Positions 61,501-64,000 of a stretch of DNA of 64,000 bases are shown one piece after another; position 1 is the stretch's first letter, and each line of letters opens with the position of its first letter. The notes under the pieces are model-generated. The model did not search any database, was not told the origin of the DNA, and was given only the letters and a program-made list of their open reading frames with translations. The position numbers and the translations under genes were made by a program. The stretch is from Hyalangium versicolor (GTDB lineage: Bacteria > Myxococcota > Myxococcia > Myxococcales > Myxococcaceae): assembly GCF_020103695.1 (NCBI RefSeq), contig NZ_JAHXBF010000015.1, positions 124,001 through 188,000 on the forward strand, read 5' to 3'.

Positions 61501-62424
61501 CATCCGCGCCGTCAGCGAGGTCGGCCCGTAGCGCTCATAGGCGAGGTTGTTCGCGGAGACCTCCACGGACACGCTCGGCGCCGCAGGCGGGCCATTCACA
61601 GTGAGGCGGGACCACACGTGCCCGGAAGCAGGCCTGGACAGCACTCCCGCCTCGGTCAGCGTCCGCAGCGGGAAGAACAGCTGCGCATCCAGCGCGAGCG
61701 TGGGATGGCACAGCTCCTCCACGCGCCCGGAGACGCTCACGGTGGCATCGTCCAGCGCCACCTCGGCGCGGCTGAGCTCCAGCGACTGCTCGTCCACATC
61801 CAGCCCGCCGTCGAGCACCAGCCGGCCCAGCACCAGCTCCGCGCCGGTCCCCAGCACCACCACACCGCGCCGGGCCTCCACATCGAATTCGGAGACGCCC
61901 CAGCGATCCTTCCACCCCACGTCCAGCTCCGACACCTCGACGCGCCGGCCTCCAGGCAGCGCCACCTTCACCTGCGCGCCAGTGAGCGCCAGCCGGGAGA
62001 TCTTCAGCCGCTGCAGGGGCGCCAGCGCGCACGAGCCCGGCTCACTCGGAGTCCCCTTCGACGGTCGCGACAGATCCACCGACACGCGTGGCCGCTGCAC
62101 CTTCACCAGATCCAGGGCCACCTTGCCAGAGAAGGGACTCGTCAGTCCGAACTGGACCTCGGCGAGATCCGCGGCGAACAACGGCGTCTCCGTGCCGGGA
62201 GAGAACAGGGACAGGCCGCGGATGATGACCTTCTGCCCGAGGGGATCCAGCTCGCACTGGCCGATGCCCACGTCCAGCCCGAGAAGGTCTGGCAGGTTCC
62301 GTCGCGCCAGCGTGCAGGCGGTGTCCCAGGCCACGGACGTGCGCAGAGCCATCGTCGCCCCCACGACGAGGACGGCAATGACTCCCAGCGCTCGGAGCGC
62401 CCCCTGACGGCTCTGCGTGGCCAA
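58510..62424 (-). CDS. TamB-like translocation/assembly protein (AsmA/DUF490 family)
   Basis: A 1304-residue protein with an N-terminal signal anchor (about 12-30) and a very long beta-rich periplasmic body, ending in a TamB (DUF490) C-terminal domain (about 960-1304) with VTSTDKDTAASASAGLAAEAL and a KIGMTQPVSGRGTRARAEY-like end. AsmA/TamB proteins form hydrophobic grooves between inner and outer membranes, for outer-membrane protein insertion or phospholipid transfer. It lies just upstream of, and overlaps, the Omp85 gene, the usual tamA-tamB pairing in reversed order. Start ATG 62424 is six bases after the ATPase stop. Confidence 0.92.
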   Translation of the reverse strand: MATQSRQGALRALGVIAVLVVGATMALRTSVAWDTACTLARRNLPDLLGLDVGIGQCELDPLGQKVIIRGLSLFSPGTETPLFAADLAEVQFGLTSPFSGKVALDLVKVQRPRVSVDLSRPSKGTPSEPGSCALAPLQRLKISRLALTGAQVKVALPGGRRVEVSELDVGWKDRWGVSEFDVEARRGVVVLGTGAELVLGRLVLDGGLDVDEQSLELSRAEVALDDATVSVSGRVEELCHPTLALDAQLFFPLRTLTEAGVLSRPASGHVWSRLTVNGPPAAPSVSVEVSANNLAYERYGPTSLTARMHYTGDRILVEKVAVPVGAGRVEAHGTVRLAPNLPMDVEVETYDASFGRIMAQAGVKGSWVDFPATLSAHLSGTILPRPQLSGEADLRTGHFVLATRAFDAPEKKGLLLLDFERGRVQTQVKILPDRVTFTGAQVESGHSKVGTDVTLFYDGSRGLEVRGEGELELSDYGAVAELPWAGRGSATFSVVGPYADVRVDSSMSMRDFTFWGFNLGVVQGKISYEDMVLDFPAITGQKGRTQYFGKAALTFGSSLHARAEVNVPQGRTEDLLDVIAGLHPNIAVMQGTVAGLASGRVEIDSPVDRFEGLAAFDFKDTTYYGRRMGDGSSRLRFVDGKAMVLERTTLKGPLGTSWVEGTFTFAGGLDYRFGGENLALAEMVGAELAERMGVQGLLKLEGTVSGNSTLPIVDGTLTGAHITFADRDLGSMHLVGKMTGRDLEITGKPFQDASGFLEMKVKEPFPFELSVMLALPEIRPLLPANVVTQGMSGSLSGTLSVQGNVRNVEAAQVTALVDQLTLARGSFHGTNDGPITLNYTGGKLVVDPFTFRGPDTELSASGWVGPRTLDMNVRGNVDLRVAETLLPEVERTGGRVEFQGQATGTLDKPTLVGEASVSDVRLSWRGRPVTLRNVSGLATFTEQGVLLKGFRGLLNEGRVTASGEVVLKQFLPDRLSLVAELEDVTYRYTDDLPITASGALQLTGTPDAMLLAGDVDILRLRYQRGLELDSMLKNLGKRTVGGVLPTTADKPREFLTYDVRVHLKDVRVDNNLARARLLGDLRLTGTNVRPGLLGRVEADEGSQAFFRNNQFAISQAQVDFRDRYGFDLVFDVRGQTQVREYTVKVHAFGPPTDYQVLFSSEPDLPEGDVVSLLTLGVTSTDKDTAASASAGLAAEALFNVSGLDRQVKRFLPRNRVLRDLSFQISTTYNDATRQAEPTAQLESKILSDQLKIGMTQPVSGRGTRARAEYRFDNRLSAQAQWDNENSEAAFGNLGLELKLSWEVE

Positions 62425-62429
62425 AGCCG

Positions 62430-63371
62430 CTACAGCTTACCGAGCCCCTCGAGGTAGCGGTCGATCTCCGCGAGATCCACCTTCGAGCCGGCTGCCCGGC
62501 TGCTCGGCTGGGGGGCAGGCTTCGCGGGCGCACCCTCTGCCGGGGGCAGCGCCGAGCCCACCAGGCCCAGGTTGTCCGCCACGCGACGGACGAGCTCCTC
62601 GCCAATGCTCTCCTGGCGGGCCAGGAACGCCTCGAAGAGCGCGTTGTCGCACAGGGTGTTGATGACGCGCGGGGTGCCGCCGGAGGCCTTGTGGATGGCC
62701 AACAGCGCCTCGGCCGTGAAGGGCATCCGGGGCGAGCCGGCCAGCCGCAGGCGGTGCTTGATGTAGGCCTCGGTGGACTCGGCGGTGAAGGGCTCGAGCT
62801 TGTACCGGAAGGCCACGCGCTGGGCGAGCGGCGGGTCCAGCTTGAGGTTCTTCTCGATCTCCGGCAGCCCGAAGAAGACGAAGGAGATGAGCTTGCGCTC
62901 GGGCACTTCGAGGTTCAGCAGGCCGCGGAACTCCTCCATGAGCTCGCGCGTCTCCAGCATCTGCGCCTCGTCGATGAGGACGACGGCCTTCTTGCCGGAC
63001 TCGTAGATCTGCAAGAGCCGCTGGTAGAGCTGGGACAGGAGCGCCAGCTTCTCCTGGGCCGGGTTCTCCACGCCCAACTGCAGGGCGATGCGCCGCAAGA
63101 GCCAGTTGGCGGTGATGCCAGAGTGGATGATGACGAGCAGCGCGGCCTCGTACTCGGCCTCGGGCAGCGAGTCGAGCATCCGCCGAGCCAGCGTCGTCTT
63201 CCCCGCGCCAATGTCACCCACGAGGATGGACAGGCCCTTCATGTAGCCCACGGCGTGCATCAGCCGGGTGAGGGCCTGCGAGTGCTGGACGGAGTTGTAA
63301 TAGAACCGGCTGACCGGTGCGTTGGAGAAGGGCTCCGTCGTGAGCTCGAAAAAGTCCAGGTAGGTCGTCAT
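62430..63371 (-). CDS. ExeA/GspA-like AAA ATPase
   Basis: An AAA-type ATPase of 313 residues. Walker A is GDIGAGKTT at 52-60, Walker B VVLIDEAQ at about 130-137, and GTPRVINTLCDNA is sensor 2. The N-terminus TYLDFFELTTEPFSNAP is typical of ExeA-like proteins of secretion and assembly systems. There is no membrane helix or peptidoglycan-binding domain, unlike full ExeA/GspA, so it is the short form. It is the second gene of a five-gene minus-strand operon, separated from TamB by five bases. What it drives is unknown. Confidence 0.9.
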   Translation of the reverse strand: MTTYLDFFELTTEPFSNAPVSRFYYNSVQHSQALTRLMHAVGYMKGLSILVGDIGAGKTTLARRMLDSLPEAEYEAALLVIIHSGITANWLLRRIALQLGVENPAQEKLALLSQLYQRLLQIYESGKKAVVLIDEAQMLETRELMEEFRGLLNLEVPERKLISFVFFGLPEIEKNLKLDPPLAQRVAFRYKLEPFTAESTEAYIKHRLRLAGSPRMPFTAEALLAIHKASGGTPRVINTLCDNALFEAFLARQESIGEELVRRVADNLGLVGSALPPAEGAPAKPAPQPSSRAAGSKVDLAEIDRYLEGLGKL

Positions 63372-63389
63372 GGGCTCGCCGGAGGGAGA

Positions 63390-64000
63390 CTACACATAGC
63401 CTACCTTGCGGGCCTTGGGAGCGCCCGCGGAAGCTGCGGGAGGCGCCTTCGATGCCGCGGGAGGAGCTCCACCTCCACCGGGCCCCTTCTTGGGCTTGGC
63501 GACGATGGGGTCGTCCTCGGGCTCGGTCAGCTCGGACAGCCGGCTGACCTGCGAAGAGACATCGCGGTACTTCGGGTCCAGCTCGGCCACGCGCTGGTAG
63601 TGGTAGAGCGCCTTGCCGTTCTCGCCCATGGCCTCATAGGCCAGGGCCAACTCGAAGCCGAGCGCCTTGGCGGCCTCGTCCTTGGCGTGCTCGCTGGACA
63701 AGCCCTCCTTGAAGACCTTGACCGCCTCCTCATGCTCACCGCGCATGCCGTGGAGCATGCCGATCATGGTGATGCAATCCAGCTCGCGCTTGGTGCCGAC
63801 ACTCCCCTTGCGCGCCACGGCGAACTCGCCGAGCGCGTCGTCGGAGAGGCCCATCTCCTTGTAGGCGATGCCCAGATCGTAGTGGGTGTCCACGTCCTCG
63901 GGCTTGACGACCTTCTCCAGGCCCTTCTTGAACTCGGCGAACACCTCTTCGACCGAGTACTGGAAGTCATCCTCGGACGCGGCCGGCGCGGGCGTCTCGT
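63390..64000 (-). CDS. TPR-repeat protein, N-terminus beyond the window
   Basis: The reading frame stays open to the window edge at 64000, so the gene is cut; only its last about 202 residues are visible. TPR-like helical pairs are present (DTHYDLGIAYKEMGLSDDAL, then ALAYEAMGENGKALYHYQRV). A Pro/Ala/Gly-rich tail ends KVGYV. Upstream residues (DDFQYSVEEVFAEF) continue in frame, so the GTG at 63944 is not the true start. It precedes the ATPase gene by 18 bases. Probably a scaffold or assembly factor of the same operon. Confidence 0.8.
   Translation of the reverse strand, partial: ETPAPAASEDDFQYSVEEVFAEFKKGLEKVVKPEDVDTHYDLGIAYKEMGLSDDALGEFAVARKGSVGTKRELDCITMIGMLHGMRGEHEEAVKVFKEGLSSEHAKDEAAKALGFELALAYEAMGENGKALYHYQRVAELDPKYRDVSSQVSRLSELTEPEDDPIVAKPKKGPGGGGAPPAASKAPPAASAGAPKARKVGYV

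Overview
The window is GC-rich DNA with strong G/C third-position bias and long spurious antisense frames. It is densely packed, with many ATGA/GTGA start-stop overlaps and many lipoproteins. It most likely comes from a myxobacterium of the Cystobacter/Stigmatella/Myxococcus group. The best evidence is a complete myxochelin siderophore locus, a CarF-type plasmenylethanolamine desaturase, a cytosolic Hanks kinase and FG-GAP/choice-of-anchor secreted proteins. No rRNA, tRNA, CRISPR array, prophage or insertion sequence was recognised.

Layout. 1-12.2 kb holds mostly single genes: an exported barrel-like protein, a serine hydrolase, a POT peptide transporter, a large FG-GAP lipoprotein, an SDR/LysR divergent pair, a small secreted protein, an alpha/beta hydrolase, D-Ala-D-Ala ligase and a DGG-repeat lipoprotein. 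12.2-19.1 kb (minus strand) is an envelope/division block: ftsE-ftsX-EnvC-like, an inserted alpha/beta hydrolase, a CtpA-type protease and a PEGA-domain protein. 19.2-36.2 kb (plus strand) is the myxochelin locus: a Fur-like box, mxcC, a second Fur-like box, mxcDEFG, a class II DAHP synthase, a TonB-dependent receptor carrying its own TonB-like N-terminal domain, a lipoprotein, a terminator, an MFS exporter candidate and the aminotransferase mxcL. 36.3-39.9 kb has a conserved hypothetical, carF, glutamate racemase and a three-repeat lipoprotein. 40.0-46.7 kb is tolQ-tolR-tolA/tonB-like-tolB (no pal in the window), translationally chained to a class V aminotransferase, a Ppx/GppA phosphatase and an MFS transporter. 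46.7-48.7 kb holds two tandem trypsin-like lipoproteins: the first has lost its catalytic Asp, the second has an intact triad but a frameshifted signal peptide. 48.7-54.9 kb has a kinase, a sugar-porter MFS, a Gpt2/Sct1-like acyltransferase and an araC-azlC-azlD set. 54.9-64 kb (minus strand) is an outer-membrane-assembly operon: TPR protein (cut by the window edge), ExeA-like ATPase, TamB, a seven-POTRA Omp85 protein and a lipoprotein.

How the genes work together. In the siderophore locus, the DAHP synthase feeds the shikimate pathway. MxcD/F/C convert chorismate to 2,3-dihydroxybenzoate, MxcE loads it on the MxcF carrier domain, and MxcG couples it to lysine and releases the product reductively. 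MxcL aminates the aldehyde, and the receptor, lipoprotein and MFS protein probably move the siderophore. The most interesting points are the self-contained TonB-like receptor paired with a possible surface siderophore-binding lipoprotein, the degenerate/frameshifted protease pair, and the TPR/ATPase/TamB/seven-POTRA operon.
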